15,890 nt of DNA from Deltaproteobacteria bacterium. GTDB taxonomy: Bacteria; Desulfobacterota; Desulfovibrionia; Desulfovibrionales; Desulfovibrionaceae. The stretch lies in assembly GCA_020861205.1 (NCBI GenBank), contig JAJBSY010000161.1, forward strand, positions 1 through 15,890, written 5' to 3'. Made by a program: the position numbers and the translations under genes. Of the stretch, positions 1 through 7,785 are shown one piece after another (position 1 is the stretch's first letter; each line of letters starts with the position of its first letter). The notes below the pieces were generated by a model, which saw only the letters and a program-made list of their open reading frames with translations, was not told where the DNA came from and searched no databases.

Positions 1-2
1 AG

Positions 3-1040
3 AAAACCCTGTTCGGAAAAGAGATCGAGCTGGTCGTGGCCGATGCTCCGGATTCAACGGCGGCCGTCGCGGAAATGGAACGGTTGCACAGCCGCGAGGG
101 ACTGAACGTCGTTTTCGGCGGTTACGGCTCCGCCCTTGAAGAAGCCTGGCAGAAAGTGTCCGAGCGCGAAAAGAAACTCTGTCTCGGCACGGTGAACTGG
201 TCCGACAAGCTCACCGAGGGGGGCCTGAAGTATTTCTTCCGCTTCCCGGCTTCCGTCAGTATGCTCAGCGCCTCCCTGACCGACTTTTTGGTGAAGGAAG
301 CCCCCGGCGCGTTGGGGAAAGACATCAAGGACATGAAGGTGATGGTCGTCAATTCCGACCTGACCAGTTACGTGTCCAACCCCATCATACGCGACCTGAA
401 AGCGGCCGGTTTCACCAACCTCACCCACGAAGCGTATCCCAGCGATCTGAAGGATTTCACCTCGCTTATTCTCAAGATCCGCCGCGCAAATCCGGATATT
501 CTTGTCCCTTCGCAATATACCGCTGACGGCATGGCGTTCCGCCGCCAGATGGTGGCCATGGACTACGAGCCGCCCATCGCGATCGGCGGCGGCCTGATTT
601 ACGACCAGCCGGAATTTGCCGATCTCGGCCCGAAAGCTGCGGACGGCATACTGGTCACCAGCTTCACCAACCCGGCCATGAACCCAGATGTCGCCCCCGG
701 CATCACGGAGTTCGCGAAGGAGTACACCAAGCGTTTCGGGCATCCGCCGTTGACGCACGCCCTGGTGGCCTTTGCCGCCGGGAAGGCTTACCTGGAAGTG
801 ATCGAGAAGGCCGGGTCCCTGGATGTGGAAACCGTGCGCAAGGCCCTGGTTGACGCATATATTCCTGAAGGGGGCACCCCGGCTTACTGGGGCCTCAAGT
901 TCGATGCGAAAGGGCAGAACGTTCTGTCCAACCAGGCGATCGTGGGCCAGTGGAAAAAAGGCGTCTACACCGTGGTGTGGCCTCCCAAATTCGCCACGGG
1001 CACGATGGAAATTCCCTTGAAGCCTTTCAGCAAGCGCTGA
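3..1040 (+). CDS. ABC transporter substrate-binding protein, LivK/Peripla_BP_6 type (5' truncated by window)
   Basis: The reading frame is open from base 3, so the real start and signal peptide lie upstream of the window. The first visible residues (KTLFGKEIELVVADAPDS) continue into AVAEMERL and a NVVFGGYGSA segment, a pattern typical of the N-terminal lobe of periplasmic branched-chain amino acid/amide binding proteins. The middle segment (MKVMVVNSDLTSYV, then ILKIRRANPDILVPSQYTADG) and the C-terminal part match the same fold. The family captures small amino acids, amides, hydroxyacids or aromatics in the periplasm and delivers them to LivHM. The true ligand cannot be told from the sequence, and the catabolic neighbours suggest a non-amino-acid substrate. 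It is first of five transporter genes and is followed by a 60-bp spacer with a strong hairpin. Confidence 0.9.
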   Translation, partial: KTLFGKEIELVVADAPDSTAAVAEMERLHSREGLNVVFGGYGSALEEAWQKVSEREKKLCLGTVNWSDKLTEGGLKYFFRFPASVSMLSASLTDFLVKEAPGALGKDIKDMKVMVVNSDLTSYVSNPIIRDLKAAGFTNLTHEAYPSDLKDFTSLILKIRRANPDILVPSQYTADGMAFRRQMVAMDYEPPIAIGGGLIYDQPEFADLGPKAADGILVTSFTNPAMNPDVAPGITEFAKEYTKRFGHPPLTHALVAFAAGKAYLEVIEKAGSLDVETVRKALVDAYIPEGGTPAYWGLKFDAKGQNVLSNQAIVGQWKKGVYTVVWPPKFATGTMEIPLKPFSKR

Positions 1041-1052
1041 CCGTGCAAGATC

Positions 1053-1079
1053 CGCGCGGGCCTCGCGAGGGCCCGCGCG
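1053..1079 (+). promoter_or_regulatory. Intercistronic GC hairpin after the binding-protein gene
   Basis: Nine perfect base pairs (1053-1061 with 1071-1079) enclose a 9-nt loop that contains the palindrome CTCGCGAG. No T-run follows, so it is unlikely to be a full intrinsic terminator. Hairpins in this position in binding-protein transporter operons commonly protect the upstream mRNA and lower expression of the permease genes; that role here is inference. Confidence 0.55.
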
Positions 1080-1100
1080 AAAACGAGTAAGGGGGCCCAT

Positions 1101-1946
1101 GTGGACCTGTATCTGTTCCTTTCCATCCTTTCGGCGGGCCTGTGCATGGGCGGCGTTTACGCCATGCTGGCGGTGCCCTTCAACTTCCAGCTGGGGCAGT
1201 TGAAAGTCACGAACTTCGCTTACGGCAACCTGCTCATGATGGCCATGTACGTCGTCTTCGTATGCCACGACGGCCATGTTCCGGTATGGGGCATGTTCTG
1301 CATTCTCCTGCCGTGCTACTTCGCGCTCGGCTGGTTTTTGCGCCGTTATATCGTTTTCACCACGGATGAAAATATCCAAATTCTGCTGACCATGGGGCTG
1401 ACCATCCTCATCGAAAACCTGGTCCAGATGGTCTGGGGAAGTTTTCCCCGCTCGCTGGGCGGCATCGAGGAAGGCATGATGCTCGGGGACGTGTACGTGA
1501 GTCTCACCCGCTTCAAGCTCCTGTGCGCCTCGATGGTCATCCTCGGTCTCGGGTATCTCTTCCTGCAGAAGAGCTGGTATGGCCGCTGTATCCGCGCGCT
1601 GGTCCAGCAGCCGGCCATGGCGGCGGTCATGGGCATCAACACCCGCGCGGTGGCCTGCATGGCCTTTGGGGCCAGCTTCTGTTACCTGGCCTTCACCGGG
1701 TACAGCCTCATGCAGCTTTACAGCGTGGAGCCGCACACCGGGCACAGCTTTCTTTCCCTCTGCTTCCTCATCGCGGTTCTCGGCGGCATCGGAAACCTCA
1801 TCGGAACGGTGTATTCCGCCTTCATCATCGGCGTGATTTCAGCCTTCATCTCCTTTTACGTGCCGGGCTATCACGATCCGATAATCTTCCTGTTCTTCAT
1901 CGCGATGCTGCTGTTCAAACCCTCCGGCCTGTTCGGGGAGGCATAG
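1101..1946 (+). CDS. livH: Branched-chain amino acid-type ABC permease, LivH family
   Basis: This 281-residue, strongly hydrophobic inner-membrane protein forms one half of the transport channel. The family motif VTNFAYGNLLMMAMYV corresponds to the LivH INFAHGE region. The QQPAMAAVMGIN segment is the cytoplasmic ATPase-coupling loop, and GGIGNLIGTVYSAFIIG followed by LLFKPSGLFGE is the usual C-terminus. The start is GTG at 1101, with AAGGGGG at 1089-1095 as ribosome binding site. The overlapping ATG at 1099 is in another frame. Only two bases separate its stop from the next gene, so it is translated with livM. Length is slightly short of the usual 290-300 residues, with no obvious missing domain. 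Confidence 0.9.
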   Translation: MDLYLFLSILSAGLCMGGVYAMLAVPFNFQLGQLKVTNFAYGNLLMMAMYVVFVCHDGHVPVWGMFCILLPCYFALGWFLRRYIVFTTDENIQILLTMGLTILIENLVQMVWGSFPRSLGGIEEGMMLGDVYVSLTRFKLLCASMVILGLGYLFLQKSWYGRCIRALVQQPAMAAVMGINTRAVACMAFGASFCYLAFTGYSLMQLYSVEPHTGHSFLSLCFLIAVLGGIGNLIGTVYSAFIIGVISAFISFYVPGYHDPIIFLFFIAMLLFKPSGLFGEA

Positions 1947-1948
1947 CC

Positions 1949-2923
1949 ATGGTATTTCAATCCGTTATCCACAGCATGAAGCTTCGCGACCGGCGGCTGA
2001 CCGCATTTTTCGGGACAACGCTGGTCGTCCTGGCCGTGCTGCCCTTTACCGGGCTCCTGGGCAACTGGGGGACCCATATAGCCATCCTGGTAATGCTCTA
2101 TGCCGTTCTTGCCGGAGCCTGGAACCTGCTCGGCGGGTATACGGGGCAGTTCTCCGTGGGGCACGCTGCCTTTTTCGGCATCGCGGGCTACACGATGGGC
2201 ATCCTTATGGCCCAGGGGATGGCCGGCCCCGTTGTGGGAGCAGCCCTCGGCGTCGTCCTGGCCGTGGCGCTCGCGTTTCTCGTCGGTTTTTGCACCATGC
2301 GGCTGCGCGGCATATTTTTCGCCCTGACGACCATGGCCCTGGCGGAAATATTGCGCAAGATCGCCCTGTACCAGGACAACCTCACCGGCGGCACGCTGGG
2401 GCTCTCGCTGGTCATCCCGGGCGTTTCGAAAAACGAATACTACTATATCATACTGGCGCTCCTGATCTGCATGTTCGCCGTCCTGATCGTGTTTGAACGC
2501 TCCCGGTTCGGCCTGTACTGCATCGCCATCCGCGAGAACGACGACGCGGCGCTCGCCACCGGCGTGAACACCGCCAGGATCAAGCTGTACGCGACGCTCA
2601 TCTCGGCATTTTTCACCAGCCTCGCCGGCGCGTTCTACGCGGCGTATATCGGCGTGATCGAGCCGGACGTGGTCTTCAGCACCAACTTGTCCATCAAGAT
2701 CATCATACTCGCCATCATCGGCGGCACCGGCTCCCTTGTCGGGCCGCTGCTCGGCGCGCTGGTCGTCGTCATCCCCGAAGAGCTCATCCGAGGCTTCCTG
2801 GGCGGCACGTACGCCGGGGTCTCGGGCATCGCCTACGGCCTTATCCTGGTCGTGACCATCCTCCTGAAACCCAGCGGGCTGCGGTCGCTTCTCACCTTCG
2901 CCATACCGCACAAGAGGGATTGA
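1949..2923 (+). CDS. livM: Branched-chain amino acid-type ABC permease, LivM family
   Basis: The second channel subunit has 324 residues starting at ATG 1949. The frame is open further upstream, but that part only shadows livH. The near-invariant LivM block AGAWNLLGGYTGQFSVGHAAFFGIAGY lies at about residues 55-81. The coupling loop AIRENDDAALATGVN and the GGTGSLVGPLLGA segment are both present, and the protein ends LLKPSGLRSLL. Multiple membrane segments are evident. It starts 2 bp after livH and ends 1 bp before livG, which fixes the operon arrangement. It pairs with LivH for import of the unknown ligand. Confidence 0.92.
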   Translation: MVFQSVIHSMKLRDRRLTAFFGTTLVVLAVLPFTGLLGNWGTHIAILVMLYAVLAGAWNLLGGYTGQFSVGHAAFFGIAGYTMGILMAQGMAGPVVGAALGVVLAVALAFLVGFCTMRLRGIFFALTTMALAEILRKIALYQDNLTGGTLGLSLVIPGVSKNEYYYIILALLICMFAVLIVFERSRFGLYCIAIRENDDAALATGVNTARIKLYATLISAFFTSLAGAFYAAYIGVIEPDVVFSTNLSIKIIILAIIGGTGSLVGPLLGALVVVIPEELIRGFLGGTYAGVSGIAYGLILVVTILLKPSGLRSLLTFAIPHKRD

Positions 2924-2924
2924 T

Positions 2925-3656
2925 ATGTCTGAACTGCGCGTGGAATCCATATCAAAGCACTTCGCCGGCGTTTCCGCGGTGAGCGATGTGAGCTTCAACC
3001 TGGAAAAAGGCGCCATCATGGGACTTATCGGCCCCAACGGCGCCGGGAAATCCACGGTGTTCCGCATGATCACGGGCGTGCACCGGGCCGATGCCGGGCG
3101 GATATTTTTCGAGGATGAAGAGATAACCGACCTGCCGCCCTATGCCATCTGCCAGGCCGGCATTGCCATGACCTCGCAGACGACGCTGCCCTTCATGCGA
3201 ATGTCCGTTCTCCAGAGCACGATGGTCGGAAGCTACCTCCATTGCCCGAAAGCGGCGGACGCCCGGAAAGACGCCTTCGAGATCCTGGAATACCTTGGGC
3301 TTGACGGGCAATGGAGCAAACTTGTGGCGGACTGCAACAGCGCCGACCGCAAGAAGGCCGCGCGGGCCCGGGCGTTGGCGACCCGCCCGCGCCTGCTGCT
3401 CCTCGAGGAGCTGATGGCCGGGCTGAATCCCCAGGAAGTGGACATGATCCTGCAAAAGATCCGGGAAATCCGTGACGACAAGAGCATCACCATCCTCTTC
3501 GTCGAACATTTGATGCAGGCGGTCATGAGCATTTCCGAGCAGGTCGTCGTGCTGGACCACGGCGAGCTTATCGCAACGGGCACCCCGTCCGAGGTCAGCC
3601 GGAACGAACAGGTGATCACCGCTTACCTGGGGAAGAACTATCATGCTGAAAATTGA
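2925..3656 (+). CDS. livG: ABC transporter ATPase, LivG family, with degenerate signature motif
   Basis: This 243-residue cytoplasmic ATPase would energise LivHM. The Walker A motif GPNGAGKST (residues 36-44), Q-loop Gln85 (TSQTTLP) and switch His195 (VEHLMQ) are intact. Where LivG proteins carry an LSxGxxR/LPxGDRKRxEIARAL signature, this one reads CNSADRKKAARARAL (about 137-151), so the key Gly is Ala. Walker B reads LLLLEELMAGLNP instead of LLLLDEPxAGLNP: the Mg-coordinating Asp is Glu and the Pro is Leu, while the following catalytic Glu is kept. ATP binding is likely, but efficient hydrolysis is doubtful. The gene overlaps livF by 14 bp. Family assignment is firm; activity is uncertain. 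Confidence 0.88.
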   Translation: MSELRVESISKHFAGVSAVSDVSFNLEKGAIMGLIGPNGAGKSTVFRMITGVHRADAGRIFFEDEEITDLPPYAICQAGIAMTSQTTLPFMRMSVLQSTMVGSYLHCPKAADARKDAFEILEYLGLDGQWSKLVADCNSADRKKAARARALATRPRLLLLEELMAGLNPQEVDMILQKIREIRDDKSITILFVEHLMQAVMSISEQVVVLDHGELIATGTPSEVSRNEQVITAYLGKNYHAEN

Positions 3657-4350
3657 AAAAATGCGCGTCGCTTACGGCGACATCACGGTTTTTCGCTAAC
3701 TTTCCCTGGAGGTGGGAAAGGGCGAACTGGTGGCGCTCGTCGGCAGCAACAACGCCGGCAAGTCCACGGCGCTCAAGGCCATAGCGGGTCTCATTCCCAC
3801 TTTGGGCGGCAGCGTGACCGTTGACGGCAGGGATATCACCCATCTGCCCGCCCACAGGCGCTCGAGGCTCGGCATCACGCTGGTTCCGGAGGCCTGGCAA
3901 CTGTTCGGCGACATGACCGTCGCCGAAAACCTGATGATGGGGGCGTTCCTCCACCGCAAGGAGATGGAGCGGAACAGGAAGAACATGGAGGAACTTCTGG
4001 AGCTTTTCCCCGCGCTGAAGGACAAGCTGGGGCGAAAGGCCAACAACCTCTCCGGCGGGGAACGGCAGATGGTGAGCATGTGCCGGGCGTTGATGACCAG
4101 GCCGCGCCTGTTGCTCATCGACGAGCCGTCCATGGGCCTCGCGCCGGTTGTGGTGGACCAGATATTCCGCATTATTGAAAAACTGAACAGCCAGCAATTC
4201 AGCATTCTGCTGGTCGAGCAGAACCTGCAACTGGCGTTGACCGCCGCCAACCGGGGTTACGTTCTGGAACACGGGGTCATCGCCATGCACGACACGGGTA
4301 AGGCGCTTCTTTCCGACAGCAAAGTCCGGGAAAAGTATATCGGTATCTAA
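3643..4350 (+). pseudogene. livF: ABC transporter ATPase, LivF family, interrupted by an in-frame TAA at codon 19
   Basis: The natural start is ATG 3643, inside the end of livG and preceded by CTGGGGAAG. It encodes MLKIEKMRVAYGDITVFR and then hits TAA at 3697-3699, after which LSLEVGKGELVALVG continues in the same frame to 4350. Counted through the stop, the frame is 235 codons, the usual LivF length. The A-loop Tyr11 lies before the stop. After it come Walker A GSNNAGKST (Asn where the family has Gly), signature NNLSGGERQM, Walker B LLLIDEPSMGLAP and switch VEQN. A GTG at 3712 could restart translation for 212 residues, but the GGAGG there overlaps the start codon, leaving no spacing, and the product would lack the first strands and the A-loop. 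A single GAA-to-TAA change or a base-calling error would explain it. Confidence 0.75.
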
Positions 4351-4369
4351 CTAATGGAGAAACGGTACG

Positions 4370-5830
4370 ATGAAAATCAATGAAATGCGGGAATTGCAAC
4401 ACTGCCCCATCAACCTGAAGGCCAAGTCCTGGTTTCCTGCCCTGGTGTCCATCGTCGGGGAGGAAAACCTGGTCACGGATTTTTCCGACCGTCTCGCCTA
4501 CGGCCGCGACAGGTGGCCTTTTGCCACCATGCGGTACCGGTTCGGGCATCTGCCGGGGTACCTGCCCCTGGTGGTCGTCATGCCTGGGTCGGTGGAGGAA
4601 ATACAGGCCGTCCTGCGTCTGATGAACGACGCGCGCCAGACGGTCATCGCCTACGGCGCCGGGTCGGGCGTGCTCGGCGGCGCCGCGCCCATGACCCCGG
4701 ACGTGGTCATGATCGACACCAAGCGTCTGAACAGCGTGCTGGCCGTCGACGAAGTGAGCAAGCTGGTGACCGTGCAGGGCGGCATGAACGGCGAGAGGTT
4801 GGAAGCGCATATGAACAATTTGCGCTATACCGTGGGGCACCTCCCGCAGTCGCTCAACATGTCCACCGTGGCCGGCTGGGCCGCCTGCCGGGGCGCGGGC
4901 CAGGCTTCCGGCAAATACGGCAAGATCGAGGATATCGTCGCGGGCATGAAGGTCGTTCTGCCCAACGGCGATCTTGTGGAAATCCGCCCGGCGCCGCGCC
5001 GCGCCGTCGGTCCCGGCCTGATGGAACTCTTCATGGGCTCCGAGGGCACGTTCGGGATCATCGTGGAACTGACCATGCGGTTCTGGGATTATCCCAAGAA
5101 GGAAATTTTGCGCACCATCGGGTTCAAGGACTACGTCTCCGGCCTGGAAGCGCTGCGCCGCATCATGCAGCTCGGCCTCAAGCCGCCGGTGACGCGTTTG
5201 TACGACGCGCCGGAATCCGAACCGCGCGTGAAGGATTACCCAGACTTCAAGGACCATCCCTGCCTGTGCATGTTGATGTTCCAGGGCGACCCGGACATCG
5301 TGGCGCTGGAGGACAAAAAGGCCATGGAAATCGTGTACGAGTGCGGCGGCAAGCTCTGCTGCGACGAGCCTTCCCACAGCTGGCTCAAGCACCGCTTCCT
5401 GCCCTTGTCCGCCAACCCGGTTTCCCAGGGCAAGCTGATGGATACCTGCGAAGTTTCCGCGCACTGGAGCATCATGCCCGACGTGTACGAAAACATGCGC
5501 CGGGCCGTGCTTGCGGTGAACCCGGACGCGCATGTCGGCGCGCACTGGTCCCACAGCTACATTGACGGCGCGTGCCTGTACATGTCCTTCGTGGTGCCCG
5601 GCATGGACGAGGAAAAGGCCGCCGAAGAGCACGGCAAGATATGGGAAGGGCTGACCCGGGGCGCGCAAAGCGCTGGCGGCTGCATGAGCCACCACCACGG
5701 CGTGGGCTATATCCGCGGCAAATGGATGGCCCAGGAGTGGGGAAAGACGGGCATCAACATCCTGCAGCAGATCAAGAACGTGATGGACCCGAACCATATC
5801 ATGAACCCCGGCAAGATCGGTTTGCGGTAG
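4370..5830 (+). CDS. FAD-linked oxidase, alkyldihydroxyacetonephosphate synthase/GlcD-like (VAO/PCMH family)
   Basis: This 486-residue protein has an N-terminal PCMH-type FAD domain. The pyrophosphate-binding stretch YGAGSGVLGG is at 95-104 and the GSEGTFGI motif at 223-230. The C-terminal substrate domain ends PNHIMNPGKIGLR, as in GlcD and D-lactate dehydrogenases. The stretch Y397-IDGACLY and the triplet HHHGVG (441-446) are hallmarks of the alkyl-DHAP synthase subgroup, where the Tyr and His residues act in catalysis. Family members oxidise 2-hydroxyacids or make ether lipids. Linkage to an iron-sulfur protein and ETF favours a catabolic dehydrogenase passing electrons from FADH2. The start at ATG 4370 has GGAG at 4356-4359. 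The exact substrate is unknown. Confidence 0.85.
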   Translation: MKINEMRELQHCPINLKAKSWFPALVSIVGEENLVTDFSDRLAYGRDRWPFATMRYRFGHLPGYLPLVVVMPGSVEEIQAVLRLMNDARQTVIAYGAGSGVLGGAAPMTPDVVMIDTKRLNSVLAVDEVSKLVTVQGGMNGERLEAHMNNLRYTVGHLPQSLNMSTVAGWAACRGAGQASGKYGKIEDIVAGMKVVLPNGDLVEIRPAPRRAVGPGLMELFMGSEGTFGIIVELTMRFWDYPKKEILRTIGFKDYVSGLEALRRIMQLGLKPPVTRLYDAPESEPRVKDYPDFKDHPCLCMLMFQGDPDIVALEDKKAMEIVYECGGKLCCDEPSHSWLKHRFLPLSANPVSQGKLMDTCEVSAHWSIMPDVYENMRRAVLAVNPDAHVGAHWSHSYIDGACLYMSFVVPGMDEEKAAEEHGKIWEGLTRGAQSAGGCMSHHHGVGYIRGKWMAQEWGKTGINILQQIKNVMDPNHIMNPGKIGLR

Positions 5831-5875
5831 GAACGCCCGGGAGCCCGAGGGACGCCGTCGTCGCCGGGCCTCCCG

Positions 5876-5906
5876 CCGGGGATCATCCCCGGGCCTCGCG
5901 AGAGGC
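5876..5906 (+). promoter_or_regulatory. GC-rich structured spacer with two small hairpins
   Basis: The 123-bp gap between the oxidase and the iron-sulfur gene is very GC-rich. CCGGGGA (5876-5882) pairs with TCCCCGG (5886-5892), and GCCTC (5893-5897) pairs with GAGGC (5902-5906). No T-run follows, so processing or mRNA stability is more likely than termination. The 13-mer CGGGCCTCGCGAG at 5890-5902 also occurs in the hairpin after the binding-protein gene. Confidence 0.4.
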
Positions 5907-5953
5907 ATGACGGCCATAGACCTTTGACGGACGAAATGTCCGAGGAGAATACG

Positions 5954-6244
5954 ATGGATCAAGCGAATTATCAGAAGTTACGGTTTTGCGCGGTGTGCCA
6001 GAACCCCTGCCGCATCCTGTTCCCGGCCGGACTGCAGCCCAGGGAATCCCGGTACTGTTCGGCCATGGCGTATCTCGCCCTTGCGGTCAAGGAAGGTTTC
6101 GTTGATTTCACCCCCGACGTGGAGGCCAGGCTGGACGACCTCGAAGGCTGCAAAGCCTGCAAGGCCGCTTGCCCGCACGGGGTCGACACGCCGGCCCTGG
6201 TGATGGAAGTCGCTCGCGAAGCCAAGGCGAGGAAGGAGTCGTAA
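5954..6244 (+). CDS. Small 4Fe-4S electron-transfer protein (stand-alone GlpC/GlcF-like ferredoxin domain)
   Basis: This 96-residue soluble protein starts at ATG 5954, with GAGGAG at 5942-5947; an upstream TTG frame is not supported by a binding site. It has seven Cys: C12-x2-C15-x3-C19, then C35 in SRYCSAMAYLAL, then C66-x2-C69-x3-C73-P-H-G near the C-terminus. The last group is the classic CxxCxxxCP cluster motif and resembles the ferredoxin module at the front of GlpC and GlcF. The CCG cysteine-rich domains of those proteins are absent. Lying between a flavin oxidase and a kinase in an operon that also encodes ETF, it probably shuttles electrons from the oxidase. Whether it binds one or two clusters is uncertain because an eighth Cys is missing. 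Confidence 0.75.
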   Translation: MDQANYQKLRFCAVCQNPCRILFPAGLQPRESRYCSAMAYLALAVKEGFVDFTPDVEARLDDLEGCKACKAACPHGVDTPALVMEVAREAKARKES

Positions 6245-6249
6245 CCGTC

Positions 6250-7782
6250 ATGACCGCAAAGCGCGACTGCCTGCTCGGCGTGGACATAGGGTCGAGCAAC
6301 ATGAAGGTCATTTTGCTGGATGACCAGGGAAGGGTTCTCGGCTCCGCTTCCAAGGAGTTTGTGACGCATTATCCGTATACCGACTGGTCCGAACAGGACC
6401 CGGAAGACTGGTATGAAGCCTTGCGGTACTGCGCGGCGGAAATATTCGACGTCCAGAAACAGGACAGGAACAAGCTCGCGGCCGTGTGCATCACGGCCGC
6501 CGCCCATACCCCCGTGCTTTTGGACAAGGACGACCGGGTCCTGCGGCCCGCCATCCTCTGGACGGACCGGCGCAGCGCGGCGGAATGCGACGAGTTGAAC
6601 GAGAAGTACGGCGATGCCATTTACAAAATCGCCTACCACCGGCCCAGTCCCACCTGGACCATGCCCCAGTTGCTTTGGTTGAAGCGCAACGAGCCGGAGG
6701 TCTTTGAAAAGACCACCAGGCTAATGATCGCCAAGGACTATTTGCGCTGGCGGCTGACCGGCATCTGGGATACCGAGATTGTGGACGCCCAGGGCACCTT
6801 GCTTTACGACTACGGGAAAAACGAATGGTCCAGGGATCTGTGCGCCATGATCGGCTGGCCCATGGACCGTTTGCCGCCCGTCAAGGACAGCCTGGACGTG
6901 TCCGGTCCCATAACCGCGCGCGCGGCCCGGGATCTGAACCTCCCGGAAGGGATCCCCGTCGTGCTCGGCGGTTCGGACACGGCCAACGAGGATTACGGCG
7001 CGGGCTGTATCGAGCACGGCCAGGGGCTGTTCAAGATAGCGACGGCGGGCAACGCCAACGTGATGACCAACAGGCCCTATCCCAGCCCGCTGGTTTTCAA
7101 CTACAAGCAGATCATGCCGAACCTCTGGTATATCGCCGGGGGCACGCTTTCGGGCGCGCAGGTGCATAAGTGGCTGCGCGACCAGTTCTTCCCGGAACTG
7201 GTGGAAAACGAAGCGGAGAAACATAACGCTTTCGCCAAGATCGACAAACTGGCGGCGGATATCGCGCCGGGTTCGGACGGCCTGCTGTTCCACCCCTATC
7301 TAATGGGTGAAAAGACCCCGTATATGGACCCGTTCCTGCGCGGCGACTACCTCGGCATAACCATCCGCCACACCCGCGCGCATTTCGTGCGCGCGCTGTA
7401 TGAGGGCATCTCCTTTTCCCTGCTTGACTGCAAAAACGTCTACAAGCCGATGGGCCTGGAATGGACGGAAATCCGCCTCATAGGCGGCGGGGCCAAAAGT
7501 CCGCTTTGGCGGCAGATTCTCTGCGACGTGGTCGGGCAGGAAATACTGGTGCCGGAAAACACGGAGGCCGCCTTCGGCACGGCCCTGGTCGCCGGGGTGG
7601 GCGCGGGCATTTTCGCGGACGCCGCCGACGCCATTAAGAAATCGGTGCGCATCGGGCTGCGCCACAGGCCGGACATGCGGAACCACGAGCGGTACCAAAA
7701 GATGTTCGAGCTGTATCTCGCATCGCAGAAATTGCTGGTTGCCGTCAATCACAAGCTCCATGCGTTCGAAAGAGGTGAATAA
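6250..7782 (+). CDS. FGGY-family carbohydrate/polyol kinase (xylulokinase-like)
   Basis: A 510-residue ATP-dependent kinase of the hexokinase/actin fold. The phosphate-binding loop VDIGSSNMK is at 11-19, DRRSAAECDELN near 106-117, and the putative catalytic Asp243 lies in GGSDTANEDYG. The C-terminal ATP-domain motifs are ATAGNANV (264-271) and IGGGAKSPLWRQILCDVVGQ (411-430). Length and motifs fit FGGY kinases; the closest visual match is XylB rather than glycerol kinase, but specificity cannot be assigned. The start at ATG 6250 is 5 bp after the iron-sulfur gene, with AAGGAG at 6233-6238. It probably phosphorylates the sugar, ketose or polyol handled by this cluster, and a strong hairpin follows its stop. 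Confidence 0.88.
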   Translation: MTAKRDCLLGVDIGSSNMKVILLDDQGRVLGSASKEFVTHYPYTDWSEQDPEDWYEALRYCAAEIFDVQKQDRNKLAAVCITAAAHTPVLLDKDDRVLRPAILWTDRRSAAECDELNEKYGDAIYKIAYHRPSPTWTMPQLLWLKRNEPEVFEKTTRLMIAKDYLRWRLTGIWDTEIVDAQGTLLYDYGKNEWSRDLCAMIGWPMDRLPPVKDSLDVSGPITARAARDLNLPEGIPVVLGGSDTANEDYGAGCIEHGQGLFKIATAGNANVMTNRPYPSPLVFNYKQIMPNLWYIAGGTLSGAQVHKWLRDQFFPELVENEAEKHNAFAKIDKLAADIAPGSDGLLFHPYLMGEKTPYMDPFLRGDYLGITIRHTRAHFVRALYEGISFSLLDCKNVYKPMGLEWTEIRLIGGGAKSPLWRQILCDVVGQEILVPENTEAAFGTALVAGVGAGIFADAADAIKKSVRIGLRHRPDMRNHERYQKMFELYLASQKLLVAVNHKLHAFERGE

Positions 7783-7785
7783 CGC

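Noticed and set aside
54..1745. Long minus-strand open frame of 563 codons opposite the binding protein and livH
   Set aside because: It is antisense to two clear family members, is His/Arg/Gln-rich without motifs, and is a GC-rich codon-position shadow.
1523..1948. Upstream extension of the livM frame into livH
   Set aside because: The segment overlaps livH in another frame and lacks membrane segments; ATG 1949 gives a normal LivM length and N-terminus.
4277..5962. Long minus-strand open frame of 561 codons opposite the FAD oxidase
   Set aside because: Low-complexity composition (His, Arg, Ala, Val) with no domain; the + strand gene has clear FAD motifs.
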